Part shown: piece after piece, positions 29,944-38,860 of the stretch
How positions within the stretch are numbered: the stretch's first letter is position 1
Layout of the letters: each line of letters begins with the position of its first letter
DNA from: Longimicrobiales bacterium
GTDB lineage: Bacteria; Gemmatimonadota; Gemmatimonadetes; Longimicrobiales; Gaopeijiaceae
Reading direction: 5' to 3'
DNA length: 64,000 bases
Assembly (NCBI GenBank): GCA_028284495.1
Contig: JANQRP010000014.1
Location: 186,001-250,000 of the forward strand
Position numbers and translations under genes: made by a program
The notes under the pieces: generated by a model
The model's database searches: none
What the model saw: only the letters and a program-made list of their open reading frames with translations
Told to the model about the DNA's origin: nothing

Positions 29944-31212
29944 TCAGTCGCCGGCGGCGACGGGCTCCGCGTGGAGCGGGAAGGATCGCGCCATCTCGCC
30001 CACCTCGATGCGGGTGCGGCCGATCAGCGCCTCGTCGGTCGGAGAGGAGAGCACGCGTGCCATCCACTCGCCGATCCGGTGCATCTCCTCCTCCCGCATG
30101 CCCCGCGTGGTGAGCGCGGGTGTGCCGATCCGAAGCCCGGAGGTCACGAAGGGCGAACGGGTCTCGTCCGGCACGGTGTTCTTGTTGACCGTGATGCCGG
30201 CCGCCTCGAGCGCGTGCTCGGCATCCTTCCCGGACAGATCCGGGTGGCTGGGACGCAGGTCGACCAGGAGCAGGTGGTTGTCGGTGCCTCCCGACACGAG
30301 GCGGAAGTCGCGCGCGAGCAGCGCGTCACCGAGCGCCTTCGCGTTCGCGACGACCTGCTCGGCGTAGGTTCGGAACTCGGGCTGAAGCGCCTCGAGGAAC
30401 GCCACCGCCTTCGCGGCGATCACGTGCATCAGCGGCCCGCCTTGGAGGCCCGGGAACACGGCCTTGTCGATCGCCTTCGCGTGCTCCTCGGTGGTCAGGA
30501 CCAGACCGCCCCGCGGTCCCCGCAGCGTCTTGTGCGTGGTGGTGGTCACCGCGTCCGCATGCGGGACGGGCGACGGGTGCACGCCTGCGGCCACGAGGCC
30601 CGCGATGTGCGCCATGTCCACGAGCAGCCTCGCGTCGACCTCCCGCGCGATCTCGCCGAAGGCCTCGAAGTCGATCGTGCGCGGGTAGGCGCTCGCGCCC
30701 GCGACGATCAGCTTCGGGCGCAGCTCACGCGCCTGCTCGCGGAGCGCGTCGTAGTCGATCCGCCCGTTCGACTCCCGCACGCCGTAGAAGTGTGCGTCGT
30801 AGTGCTTGCCCGAGACGTTGACCTTCGAGCCGTGCGTAAGGTGCCCGCCGTGGCTGAGGTCCATGCCGAGGGTGGTGTCGCCGGGCTCGAGAAACGCGAG
30901 GTAGACCGCCTGGTTCGCCTGCGCGCCGGAGTGCGGCTGGACGTTGGCGTGATCGGCGCCGAACAGCTGCTTCGCGCGATCGATCGCCAGGCTTTCTGCG
31001 ATGTCGACGAACTCGCACCCGCCGTAGTACCGCTTCCCGGGCAGCCCCTCGGCGTACTTGTTGGTCAGGACCGACCCTGCGGCCGCCATCACGGCGCGCG
31101 ACGTGAAGTTCTCGCTCGCGATCATCTCGAGCTGGTCGGTCTGGCGCGACTCCTCCTTGAGGAGGACGTCGTGGATGGTGGGGTCGATTGCGGCGAGGTG
31201 GTCGTGGGACAT
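29944..31212 (-). CDS. glyA: Serine hydroxymethyltransferase
   Basis: 422 residues with all landmarks: [26 protein letters not shown] and the PLP lysine K228 in [14 protein letters not shown]. It converts serine and tetrahydrofolate to glycine and methylene-THF. It lies six bases after the amino-acid dehydrogenase gene, at the downstream end of the acyl-CoA gene run; a 132-base gap then separates it from the Minf_1886 gene. Confidence 0.98.
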   Translation of the reverse strand: MSHDHLAAIDPTIHDVLLKEESRQTDQLEMIASENFTSRAVMAAAGSVLTNKYAEGLPGKRYYGGCEFVDIAESLAIDRAKQLFGADHANVQPHSGAQANQAVYLAFLEPGDTTLGMDLSHGGHLTHGSKVNVSGKHYDAHFYGVRESNGRIDYDALREQARELRPKLIVAGASAYPRTIDFEAFGEIAREVDARLLVDMAHIAGLVAAGVHPSPVPHADAVTTTTHKTLRGPRGGLVLTTEEHAKAIDKAVFPGLQGGPLMHVIAAKAVAFLEALQPEFRTYAEQVVANAKALGDALLARDFRLVSGGTDNHLLLVDLRPSHPDLSGKDAEHALEAAGITVNKNTVPDETRSPFVTSGLRIGTPALTTRGMREEEMHRIGEWMARVLSSPTDEALIGRTRIEVGEMARSFPLHAEPVAAGD

Positions 31213-31218
31213 CGGCCG

Positions 31219-32310
31219 TCAGACGAAGCTGCGGTTGAGGTGTCGGACGTTGCGGATGCGCTGGATCGCCACGCGATCCGCCGCCTCGGCGGTCGGGATG
31301 TTCTCCCGCTCGGCCAGCTCGAAGATGTCGAGGCAGGTGGCGTAGATCTCCGTGGCCTTCCGCTTTCCGCGCTCGGGCGACCAGTTGTTGAGCTCGCCGT
31401 ACACGTTGATCAGGCCGCCCGCGTTCACCACGTAGTCGGGTCCGTACAGGATGCCTGCCTCGTCCACGGCAGGTCCGTGACGGGTCCTCGCGAGCTGGTT
31501 GTTCGCGGCGCCACAGATGATCTCGAACTCGAACACCTTGAGCGTGTCGTCATTGATGACGGCACCCAGAGCGCACGGCGCGAAGATCTCCGCGTCCACG
31601 GCGTAGATGTCGTTGGGCGCGACGGCCGCGGCGTCGAAGTCGTCCACGACCATCTGGACGCGAGCATCGTCGATGTCGGTCACGATGAGGTCGGCGCCCG
31701 CCTCGCGCAGGTCCTGGCACAGGTGGTACCCGACGTGTCCGAGCCCCTGCACCGCGACCTTCTTGCCGGCCAGGTCGTCCGATCCCCAGCGGTGCATGGC
31801 GGCCGCCCGGATGCCCGAGAACACACCGTGTGCCGTGACGGGCGACGGATCGCCCGAGCGGCCCATGATGCCGGTCACGTGCTCCGTCTCCATGAGGACG
31901 AACTCCATGTCGTCCGGCGACGTGCCGACGTCCTCCGCCGTGATGTAGCGTCCGGCCAGCGACTCGACAGCGCGTCCGTGCGCACGGAAGATCATCTCGC
32001 GGTTGCGGGTCTTGTTGTCGCCGACGATGACCGACTTGCCTCCGCCCAGGTTGAGACCGGCCACCGCCGCCTTGTAGGACATCCCGCGCGACAGCCGGAG
32101 CGCGTCGACGATGGCGTCCGCGTCGGTGTCGTAGTTCATGAACCGCGTGCCGCCCAGCGCTGGACCGAGCGTCGTGTCGTGGATCGCGATGATGCCCCGG
32201 TATCCGAACTCGGGCTCACTCCAGAACACGAGCTGCTCGTGTTCGTGCTTGCCCATCCGCTCGAAAATCTCCATGCCGTCTCCGGTCGTTCGGTCGATGT
32301 ATGTGGTCAC
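31219..32310 (-). CDS. Leucine/valine-type amino-acid dehydrogenase
   Basis: 363 residues, Glu/Leu/Phe/Val dehydrogenase superfamily of leucine-dehydrogenase length. The glycine-rich substrate site GLNLGGGKSVI with K80 and K92, and the NAD-binding VAVQGLGHVGYHL, are present. It oxidatively deaminates branched-chain amino acids to 2-oxoacids. Placement directly after an acyl-CoA dehydrogenase fits branched-chain amino-acid catabolism. Exact substrate preference cannot be read from sequence. Confidence 0.92.
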   Translation of the reverse strand: MTTYIDRTTGDGMEIFERMGKHEHEQLVFWSEPEFGYRGIIAIHDTTLGPALGGTRFMNYDTDADAIVDALRLSRGMSYKAAVAGLNLGGGKSVIVGDNKTRNREMIFRAHGRAVESLAGRYITAEDVGTSPDDMEFVLMETEHVTGIMGRSGDPSPVTAHGVFSGIRAAAMHRWGSDDLAGKKVAVQGLGHVGYHLCQDLREAGADLIVTDIDDARVQMVVDDFDAAAVAPNDIYAVDAEIFAPCALGAVINDDTLKVFEFEIICGAANNQLARTRHGPAVDEAGILYGPDYVVNAGGLINVYGELNNWSPERGKRKATEIYATCLDIFELAERENIPTAEAADRVAIQRIRNVRHLNRSFV

Positions 32311-32322
32311 GCGGCGGACACG

Positions 32323-33420
32323 TCAGGACGTGCGGGCCGCCCGAATCAGGTTGTTCGCCACGACGCGCCTCAGCGCCTCGCTGGTCCCGCCCAGCACCTC
32401 CAGCCCCTTCGCATCCCGCATGCGCTTCTCGACGGGGTAGTCGCGCATGTATCCGTATCCCCCGAAGACCTGTACCGCCTCGTCGGCCGCGAACATCGCG
32501 ACCTCCGTGGCGACGACCTTCGCGGCCGCGGCACGGGCGGCGGATTCCGGGCCCGCGCCCAGTCCGTCCGCGGCGTCGCGTACGAGCGCCTCGGCGGCGG
32601 CGGTCCGCGCCGCCACGTTCGCCAGCTTCGCGCGGATCGCGTCGAAGCTCGAGAGGCTCCGCCCGAACTGCGCTCGCTCCTCGGCGTATCGAACCGCGTG
32701 CGCCAGCGAGGACCGCGCCACGCCCACCGCGACCGCCGCGATCGCGATGCGGCGGCGTGCGGCGAGGGTCGTGGCCGCGTCCTTCTGTGTCAGGATCCGG
32801 GCCTCGGCGCCGTGGAAGTCCACGTCGAGCATCTCGAGTGCGGAGAGGCCCATCGTCGTGGTCCGCGATCCGAGCTCCGCGGCCGCCGCATCGATCGACG
32901 CGACGACCGGGCCGCTTGCTCCGGCGGCCACGACCAGGAATCGTCCGGCGCGTGCCGCGTTCCCGACCATGCGCTTCCCGCCGGTCACGCCGCCTCCGTC
33001 CACCGCGGTCGAGAGGTGGGCGGCCGTCTCGTCGGCGCCCCGCTCGAGGACCGCAGTCGTGGTGAGCGTCTCCCCCATCGCGAGGGCGGCGATCACCTCC
33101 GCTTCGACTTCCGTTTCAGCGTCGGGGTCGGCCGCGAGTGTCGCGGCCGCCGCTCCGTGCTCCGCGACCACCATCGCGACCGACGGGTCGGCCTCGGCGA
33201 GGATCGCGAGCACCTCGTGGAAGGTACCCGGATCGAGTCCAAGCCCACCCGCGGATTCGGGGATCGCCATGCCGAAGAAGCCCATCTCGCCGAGGGTGGC
33301 GAAGAGTTCGTCCGGAAGCGCCCGCGCCACGTCCCGCTCGGCCTCGTACGGCGTCAGTTCGCCTTCCGCGAACTCCCGGGCGAGCTCCAGGAGCTCCGCA
33401 TTCTCGGTGGCGGCACTCAT
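32323..33420 (-). CDS. Acyl-CoA dehydrogenase
   Basis: About 365 residues. FAD/ETF-type features: [11 protein letters not shown]-x-E-R-x-Q-F-G-R-x-L and the C-terminal [16 protein letters not shown] and L-G-G-T-S-E. The usual catalytic glutamate of the YEGT motif is replaced by Gly, as in isovaleryl-CoA and long-chain members where the base sits elsewhere. The segment around 90-200 is Ala-rich and diverged from the typical W-I-T-N-A/C core, so substrate is uncertain. The ATG overlaps the hbd stop (ATGA). Confidence 0.88.
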   Translation of the reverse strand: MSAATENAELLELAREFAEGELTPYEAERDVARALPDELFATLGEMGFFGMAIPESAGGLGLDPGTFHEVLAILAEADPSVAMVVAEHGAAAATLAADPDAETEVEAEVIAALAMGETLTTTAVLERGADETAAHLSTAVDGGGVTGGKRMVGNAARAGRFLVVAAGASGPVVASIDAAAAELGSRTTTMGLSALEMLDVDFHGAEARILTQKDAATTLAARRRIAIAAVAVGVARSSLAHAVRYAEERAQFGRSLSSFDAIRAKLANVAARTAAAEALVRDAADGLGAGPESAARAAAAKVVATEVAMFAADEAVQVFGGYGYMRDYPVEKRMRDAKGLEVLGGTSEALRRVVANNLIRAARTS

Positions 33421-34274
33421 GGGTCGTAGCGGTGGAAGCCGCGGCCACTCTTTCGGCCGAGCCACCCCGCGGCCACATACTTCCGGAGAAGCGGGCACGG
33501 ACGGTAGCGATCGTCGCCCAGCTCGCGGTGGAGCACCTCGAGGATGTTCAGGCAGGTGTCGAGGCCGATCAGGTCCGCCAGCGTCAGCGGCCCCATCGGG
33601 TGGGCCATCCCGAGCTTCATGACCTGGTCGATGGCCTCGGCGTCCGCCACGCCCTCCATGAGCGCGAAAACGGCCTCGTTGATCATCGGCATGAGCACGC
33701 GGTTCGAGACGAATCCGGGGAAGTCGTTGACCTCGACCGGCGTCTTGCCGAGCGCCTCGGACAGCTCGTGCGTGGCCTGCGCCGTCGCGTCGTCGGTGGC
33801 GAGCCCGCGCACGATCTCGACCAGCTTCATGACCGGCACCGGATTCATGAAGTGCATGCCGATGACCTGCTCGGGGCGTCCAGTGCGGGCGGCGATCTCC
33901 GTGATCGAGATGGACGAGGTGTTCGACGCCAGGATCGCGTGATCCGGCGCGTGCTCGTCGAGCGCCTCGAAGATCGAGTACTTGAGCTCGGCCTTCTCCG
34001 GCACGGCCTCGATGACGATGTCGACGTCGGCGGCCCCGTCGGCGATGGCGGTGGACGTCGCGATGCGCCCCAGTGCGGCCTGCATCTCCGCCTCGGTGAT
34101 GCGCTCCTTCGCGAGCTGCCGGCCGAGGTTCCTCTCGATCGTCGCGACGCCGCGGTCCAGGGCGTCCTGCGCCACGTCGATCATGACGACCTCGAGCCCG
34201 GAGGCCGCGCACACGTGCGCGATCCCGTTGCCCATGGTGCCGCCTCCGACGACGGCGACCTTCGAGATCGGCAT
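33417..34274 (-). CDS. hbd: 3-hydroxybutyryl-CoA dehydrogenase
   Basis: About 285 residues, the short single-function form. NAD site [14 protein letters not shown] at 8-21, [25 protein letters not shown], and D-F-P-G-F-V-S-N-R. It oxidises 3-hydroxyacyl-CoA to acetoacetyl-CoA (or the reverse). It shares one base with the thiolase stop and overlaps the acyl-CoA dehydrogenase start, forming a thl-hbd-acd unit. Confidence 0.96.
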   Translation of the reverse strand: MPISKVAVVGGGTMGNGIAHVCAASGLEVVMIDVAQDALDRGVATIERNLGRQLAKERITEAEMQAALGRIATSTAIADGAADVDIVIEAVPEKAELKYSIFEALDEHAPDHAILASNTSSISITEIAARTGRPEQVIGMHFMNPVPVMKLVEIVRGLATDDATAQATHELSEALGKTPVEVNDFPGFVSNRVLMPMINEAVFALMEGVADAEAIDQVMKLGMAHPMGPLTLADLIGLDTCLNILEVLHRELGDDRYRPCPLLRKYVAAGWLGRKSGRGFHRYDP

Positions 34275-35485
34275 CACGCGCGCTCCACGCTGAGCGCGAC
34301 GGCGTTCCCGCCGCCGAGGCAGAGCGTGGCGAGACCCGTCGACCGGTCCCGGTCCTCCATGGCGTGCAGGAGCGTGACGAGGATCCGCGCGCCGCTCGCG
34401 CCGATCGGGTGGCCAAGCGCCACCGCGCCACCGTGGACGTTGACCCTCTCCTCGGCCATGCCGAGCTCGCGCATGTCGGCGATGGCCTGCACGGCGAACG
34501 CCTCGTTCACCTCGATGAGGTCGTAGTCGCCGATCGACGCCCCGGTCCGCTCCATGAGGTTCCGGACCGCGGCGATCGGCGCGAAGAACAGGTCCTGCGG
34601 ATCCGTGCCGCCCGACGCATAGCCGGTGATGCGTGCGCGGACGGTCAGGCCGTGCGCCTCGGCGAACTCCTGCGAGCACACCACGAGGGCGGCCGCGCCG
34701 TCGTTGAGCCCCGGCGCGTTCCCCGCCGTGACCACGAGCTCCTCGATGTCGTCGGGCGCGTCGTTCGGGAACGCCGGACGGAGGCGGGCGAGCGCCTCCA
34801 TGGAGGTATCGGCCCGCGGCGACTCGTCGGTGTCCACGACCGTGTCGCCCCGGCGTCCGGAGATCGTGACCGGCACGATCTCGTCGGAGAACTTGCCGGC
34901 TTCGATCGCCGCCACCGCCTTCTGATGGGAGCGCAGCGAAAAGGCATCCGCATCCTCGCGGCTGACCCCGGCCTTCGCGGCCGTGTACTCGGCGTGGCCG
35001 CCCATGTGGCAGTCGCCGAACGAGCACCAGAGTCCGTCGTGGACGAGGCCGTCCACGAGTGTCTGATCGCCGAACTTCACCCCCGTCCGCATCCCGCGGA
35101 GGAAGTGCGGGACGTTCGACATCGACTCGAAGCCGCCCGCCACGGCCACCTGCAGGTCACCGGCCCGGATGGCCTGGGCGGCCAGCATGACCGCCTTGAG
35201 GCCGGACCCGCACACCTTGTTGATCGTGACGGCCGGTACCGTGCCCGGGACGCCCGCATGGATCGCCGCCTGACGAGCCGGCGCCTGACCTCCCCCGCCC
35301 TGCACCACGTTCCCCAGGATCACCTCGTCCAGCACCGACGCGTCGACGCCCGAGCGCTCGATGGCCGCCTTCACGGCGACGGCGCCGAGGTCCGTGGCCG
35401 CGAGCGGCGAGAGCCCGCCGAGGAAACGACCGATGGGAGTACGGGCCGTACTGGCGATGACGGGGGTTCGTGCGGCGTCGCTCAT
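34274..35485 (-). CDS. Acetyl-CoA acetyltransferase (thiolase)
   Basis: 403 residues. Nucleophile C92 in [11 protein letters not shown], the E-A-F-A region, active-site His in [10 protein letters not shown] and second Cys in L-C-L-G-G-G. It cleaves or condenses acetoacetyl-CoA. First gene of the thl-hbd-acd run, preceded by a 149-base gap that holds a promoter-like pair and a palindrome. Biosynthetic versus degradative direction cannot be told from sequence. Confidence 0.96.
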   Translation of the reverse strand: MSDAARTPVIASTARTPIGRFLGGLSPLAATDLGAVAVKAAIERSGVDASVLDEVILGNVVQGGGGQAPARQAAIHAGVPGTVPAVTINKVCGSGLKAVMLAAQAIRAGDLQVAVAGGFESMSNVPHFLRGMRTGVKFGDQTLVDGLVHDGLWCSFGDCHMGGHAEYTAAKAGVSREDADAFSLRSHQKAVAAIEAGKFSDEIVPVTISGRRGDTVVDTDESPRADTSMEALARLRPAFPNDAPDDIEELVVTAGNAPGLNDGAAALVVCSQEFAEAHGLTVRARITGYASGGTDPQDLFFAPIAAVRNLMERTGASIGDYDLIEVNEAFAVQAIADMRELGMAEERVNVHGGAVALGHPIGASGARILVTLLHAMEDRDRSTGLATLCLGGGNAVALSVERA

Positions 35486-35550
35486 CGATGTCGGGGGTCG
35501 GATATGTCGGGTGGCGCGTGTCCGGGGCCGGACCGCGGTCGGAGCCCAGA

Positions 35551-35579
35551 AAAATAGAAAGATCCGCCGGGACGGTCAC
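35551..35579 (-). promoter_or_regulatory. Putative promoter of the thiolase operon
   Basis: Minus-strand GTGACC (35579-35574) and TATTTT (35556-35551) are 17 bases apart; each matches the sigma70 consensus in four of six positions. This lies 66 bases before the thiolase start in an AT-rich patch that is conspicuous against the surrounding GC. The thiolase run is separated from the upstream MBL gene, so its own promoter is plausible. Confidence 0.4.
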
Positions 35580-35587
35580 CCCGAATG

Positions 35588-35601
35588 CCGACAACTGTCG
35601 G
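35588..35601. promoter_or_regulatory. 14-bp palindrome next to the thiolase promoter
   Basis: CCGACAACTGTCGG is a perfect inverted repeat (six-base arms, two-base spacer) ending nine bases upstream of the putative -35 box. The position suits an operator for a dimeric regulator, such as a TetR or GntR-type controller of fatty-acid genes. No such regulator gene is in the window except Rex, whose consensus differs. Confidence 0.35.
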
Positions 35602-35634
35602 TGGCGCCGCCGGGGCGCCCGGTCGGCGAGCGCT

Positions 35635-36513
35635 TCAGTCCGTCTCGACGAGCGTGGGACGCGCCTCGTCGGGGTCGAGACGACCCCACGGGACGTGCGC
35701 GTCGTGCTCGAAGACGAGGCGCCAGCCCTCGCGACGGGCCCGCTCCCAGAGCGTCCGCTTCGACTCCAGCGTCACGAGCGGCTCGAGGTCGTAGCCCATG
35801 ATCCAGGGCAGCGGAAGATGGGCGGCGGTCGGGCAGACGTCCGCCAGGAACACGGCGGTGTCGCCCGCGTCCTCGATCCACACCGACTGATGGTTCGGCG
35901 TGTGGCCCGGAGTGAGTTCCACGCGGATGCACTCGGTGACCTCGGCGGGCCCGTCGAGCAGGCGCCAGCGGTCCTGCGGGATCGGATCGAAGTTGGGGCC
36001 GAGGTAGCTCGCGCGAACCCGCTCGTTTCCGCTGTGCGCGAAGTCGAACTCGCCCCGCTGGACCACGTGCGTGGCGTTGGCGAAGGCGGGCACCACGTCG
36101 CCGCCTGCGTCCCGCACCGTGTTGCCACCCGCGTGGTCGAAGTGGAGATGGGTGGAGAGCACGATGTCCACGGCGTCCGGCGAGTGGCCGGCGCTGCGGA
36201 TCCCGTCCTCGAGTCGGGTCGGGGACCCGGCGTTCTCGATGCCGTAGATCGACATGAACTTCTCGCTCTCCTTGTTCCCCGCGCCGGTGTCGATCAGGAC
36301 GAGCGCGTTCGGAGCCTCGACCAGCAGACAGCGCATGGCGAGGGGAATGCGGTTGCGATCGTCCGCCGGGATGCGCTTCTCCCAGAGCGGTTTCGGCACC
36401 ACCCCGAACATCGCGCCGCCGTCGAGCCGCTGCAGCCCGGCCTCGATCGCGTGAACGGTGAGTCCGCCCACGCGGAAGGTCCGGTGAAGGGGCAGATCGT
36501 CGATCCGGGTCAT
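35635..36513 (-). CDS. MBL-fold metallo-hydrolase
   Basis: 292 residues. HLHFDH at 122-127 is the binuclear zinc motif, with further ligands in L-T-P-G-H-T-P-N-H, F-L-A-D-V and the C-terminal F-E-H-D. The N-terminal part and T-x-L-x-F-D-H layout resemble lactonase-like members (AHL lactonase/YtnP type), so a quorum-signal or other lactone is possible but not established. ATG at 36513 overlaps the exonuclease stop (ATGA). Confidence 0.9.
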   Translation of the reverse strand: MTRIDDLPLHRTFRVGGLTVHAIEAGLQRLDGGAMFGVVPKPLWEKRIPADDRNRIPLAMRCLLVEAPNALVLIDTGAGNKESEKFMSIYGIENAGSPTRLEDGIRSAGHSPDAVDIVLSTHLHFDHAGGNTVRDAGGDVVPAFANATHVVQRGEFDFAHSGNERVRASYLGPNFDPIPQDRWRLLDGPAEVTECIRVELTPGHTPNHQSVWIEDAGDTAVFLADVCPTAAHLPLPWIMGYDLEPLVTLESKRTLWERARREGWRLVFEHDAHVPWGRLDPDEARPTLVETD

Positions 36514-37328
36514 TCGGAAGTCCTCCGCGTGCGCGAGCGGCGACGGCGACTGCGGGTCCGCAGCTGCTTCTTCAGCGTGTCGAGGTCACGGATACCCTGC
36601 AACTCCGCGAGCTCGAGAAGGTGGAGGAGAATTCGCGCGGTGGCGCGCGCGTCGCCCCACGCCCGGTGACGGCCCTCGATCTTCACCTCGAGGTGTCGGG
36701 CCAGCTCATCGAGATTCCGGCGCCTTAGCCGCGGCACCAGCAGCCGCGCGAGCTGGACCGTGCACAGCGACGGGAAGGAGGGCGCCTCACCTTCGGCCTG
36801 GATCAGCTCGTTCCGCACGAACCCCCGATCGAAGGCGACGTTGTGGGCCACGAACACGCGGCCCTCGAGGCGGCTCGACACCTGCGGCGCGACATGCTCG
36901 AAGAAGGGCGCCGCCTCGACCATCTCCGGCGTGATGCCGGTGAGGCTCGTGACGATCGGCCGAATCGGGCGCCCGGGATTCACCAGAGTCGTCCAGTCGT
37001 CGACGATCCGCCCATCCTCGACCGTCACGATCGCGATCTCGGTGATGCGGTGTCCGCTGTGGACGCCGCCGCCCGTGGTCTCGACGTCCACCACCGCGAA
37101 CGAGAGGTCCGAGAGCCGGACCCCTCCCGCGGTCGACTCGAAGCTCCAGACGCCGCCGGCGTCGACGCGGAAGCGGGCGTCGTCGCCGAGAAGCGCGAAG
37201 ACCGCGGCGGAGGCGGCTCCGGGGTGCCCGGACAGACCCAGGATGTCGCGGGCGAGCTCGAGGGTGTGGGCCGAGCCGTCTCGCAGGCGCTCCTCCATGC
37301 GGGCGGCGAGACCGGCCGGGCGTGTCAC
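36510..37328 (-). CDS. DEDDh 3'-5' exonuclease (DNA polymerase III epsilon-like)
   Basis: 272 residues. Exo I motif VVDVETTG with D81 and E83, Exo II VFVAHNVAFDRGFV, and Exo III region H-R-A-W-G-D-A-R-A-T. About 70 N-terminal residues precede the nuclease domain and look helical, so it is not the minimal proofreading subunit; the C-terminus is very Arg-rich. GTG start at 37328 overlaps rex (GTGA). Confidence 0.9.
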   Translation of the reverse strand: MTRPAGLAARMEERLRDGSAHTLELARDILGLSGHPGAASAAVFALLGDDARFRVDAGGVWSFESTAGGVRLSDLSFAVVDVETTGGGVHSGHRITEIAIVTVEDGRIVDDWTTLVNPGRPIRPIVTSLTGITPEMVEAAPFFEHVAPQVSSRLEGRVFVAHNVAFDRGFVRNELIQAEGEAPSFPSLCTVQLARLLVPRLRRRNLDELARHLEVKIEGRHRAWGDARATARILLHLLELAELQGIRDLDTLKKQLRTRSRRRRSRTRRTSE

Positions 37329-37981
37329 GAGCCGGTCGCCTCGCGCTGCGGCGCGTCGAGATCGGCGTCCGTGAGCTGGAAGGCGAGTCCCTCGAGCTCC
37401 ATCACCATGTTGACGTCCTGGACCGTGACGTCCGTCGGAACGCGGATCCGCCGGGGGGCGAAGTTGAGCACGCCGCGGACGCCGGCGCGGACCACGGCGT
37501 CGACCATCTCCTGCGCGGCCTCCGCCGGCACGGCGATCACGGCCAGGTCGATCCTCTCGCGCTCGACCACCTCCGCGATCGCGGCGGGGTCGCGAATCTC
37601 AACGCCGTCCCACACCCGCCCGACCTTTTCGGAATCGGCGTCGAAGATCGCGACGATGTCGAAGCCCCGTGCCCGGAAATCGCCGTACTCGTAGAGCGCC
37701 GACCCGATTCGGCCGGCGCCGAGCAGCGCCACCCGCCAGGGCCGTGTGAGCCCCATGATGTCGCGGATCCGATCGATGAGCTCCTGCGTCGGGTAGCCGA
37801 GGCCGCGCTTGCCGAACGACCCGAACGACGAGAGGTCCTTCCGCACCTGCGCGGCGGTGGTACCCGCCTCGCGGGCGAGCTGCTGGCTCGAGATCGTGGT
37901 GCTGTCGCCGACGCGACGCTCGAGCGCTCTGAGATAGTGGGAAAGCCGACGAACGGTCGACTCGGAGATCTTTCGCGACAC
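37325..37981 (-). CDS. rex: Redox-sensing transcriptional repressor Rex
   Basis: About 218 residues, the family length. N-terminal winged helix (ISSQQLAREAGTTAAQVRKDLSSFG) and Rossmann domain with GAGRIGSAL at 88-96, an E/D-rich dinucleotide site and the C-terminal domain-swap helix. It binds DNA when NADH is low and leaves when NADH rises. The GTG start at 37981 is preferred: longer in-frame starts would place the Rex operator inside the coding region. It sits between ksgA and an exonuclease gene. Confidence 0.93.
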   Translation of the reverse strand: MSRKISESTVRRLSHYLRALERRVGDSTTISSQQLAREAGTTAAQVRKDLSSFGSFGKRGLGYPTQELIDRIRDIMGLTRPWRVALLGAGRIGSALYEYGDFRARGFDIVAIFDADSEKVGRVWDGVEIRDPAAIAEVVERERIDLAVIAVPAEAAQEMVDAVVRAGVRGVLNFAPRRIRVPTDVTVQDVNMVMELEGLAFQLTDADLDAPQREATGS

Positions 37982-38017
37982 TGCGGTTTCGGGGTACCGG
38001 CGGGTGGAACGTGGGAC

Positions 38018-38039
38018 GCTTGTGAAAGTCTTCACAAGC
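38018..38039. promoter_or_regulatory. Rex operator (ROP) upstream of rex
   Basis: A perfect 9-4-9 inverted repeat, GCTTGTGAA-AGTC-TTCACAAGC, containing the known Rex core TGTGAA-N4-TTCACA. It begins 37 bases before the rex start, in the short gap after ksgA, so it should mediate NADH-responsive autoregulation and perhaps control of the genes downstream of rex. No second copy with this core was noticed by eye in the window. Confidence 0.8.
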
Positions 38040-38057
38040 ATACCCGGGCGGGCCCGA

Positions 38058-38858
38058 TCACGGAAGCTCGTGCGCAAGCGTCCGCAGCTCGTCGGTGTCG
38101 AAGGTCTCGGGGCGTCGCGTGAGGTCGATCCCCTGCCCCAGCCGGTCGACGACCTCGCGTGGAAGCCCGAGGTCGGGATGATCGCGGAGGGTCTTCTGGA
38201 TCTGCTTCCGCCGCCACTGGAACACGGCTCGGGTGAGGCGGCGCAGCCGGACCTCCTCGTCGGCGGAGATCCGCGGCGGGCCGTGCGGCGTGATGCGCAG
38301 GATGGCCGAGTCCACGTTCGGCGTGGGCCGGAAGGCCCGTCTCGGCACCCCGAACAGCAGCTCCGCGTCCGCCACGGACTGCACGCCGACGGAGAGTGCG
38401 CCGTACCCGTCCCCGCCGGCCGGCGCCACGATCCGGTCGGCCACCTCCCGCTGCACCATCAGCACGATCTCCGCGGGACGCGGGCGCTCCAGGAGGTGGA
38501 AGAGAATCGGTGTCGTGATGTTGTAGGGGATGTTCCCCACGACCTTCACCCCCGACCACCCATCGACCCGGGCGGGAAGATCGACGTCGAGCACGTCCTC
38601 GGTCCAGATCTCGACATCGCCACGCTGGCCCCATCGGTCCCCCAGATCGATCGCCAGATCCCGGTCGAGCTCGATGAGCGTCAAGTGGGCGACACGGCCC
38701 ACGAGGTGGTCGGTCAGCGCACCGGGACCGGGCCCGATCTCTACCACGCGGTCCTCCGGCGTCGGCCCCAGTGCGCCCACGATCTTCCGCTGGAGGTTGC
38801 CGTCGACGAGGAAGTTCTGTCCGAGCGACCGCTTGGCTCGCGGCAGCCGACCCGGCAC
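38058..38858 (-). CDS. ksgA: 16S rRNA dimethyladenosine transferase
   Basis: 266 residues. K-R-S-L-G-Q-N-F-L-V-D at the N-terminus, SAM motif I EIGPGPGALT, and the catalytic NIPYNITTP. It dimethylates A1518 and A1519 (E. coli numbering) of 16S rRNA. GTG start at 38858, two bases after the PP2C gene stop. The Rex operator lies between its stop and rex. Confidence 0.96.
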   Translation of the reverse strand: MPGRLPRAKRSLGQNFLVDGNLQRKIVGALGPTPEDRVVEIGPGPGALTDHLVGRVAHLTLIELDRDLAIDLGDRWGQRGDVEIWTEDVLDVDLPARVDGWSGVKVVGNIPYNITTPILFHLLERPRPAEIVLMVQREVADRIVAPAGGDGYGALSVGVQSVADAELLFGVPRRAFRPTPNVDSAILRITPHGPPRISADEEVRLRRLTRAVFQWRRKQIQKTLRDHPDLGLPREVVDRLGQGIDLTRRPETFDTDELRTLAHELP

Positions 38859-38860
38859 CC

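Noticed and set aside
28918..33429. A 1503-codon open frame on the plus strand
   Set aside because: It lies entirely opposite nnr, the two small genes, glyA, the amino-acid dehydrogenase, the acyl-CoA dehydrogenase and the 3' end of hbd. Its translation has no family resemblance and is the low-stop antisense frame expected in very GC-rich DNA.
37982..38077. Longer Rex start at 38077 or at the ATG near 38041
   Set aside because: It would put the Rex operator inside the coding sequence and add about 20-32 residues not seen in the family.
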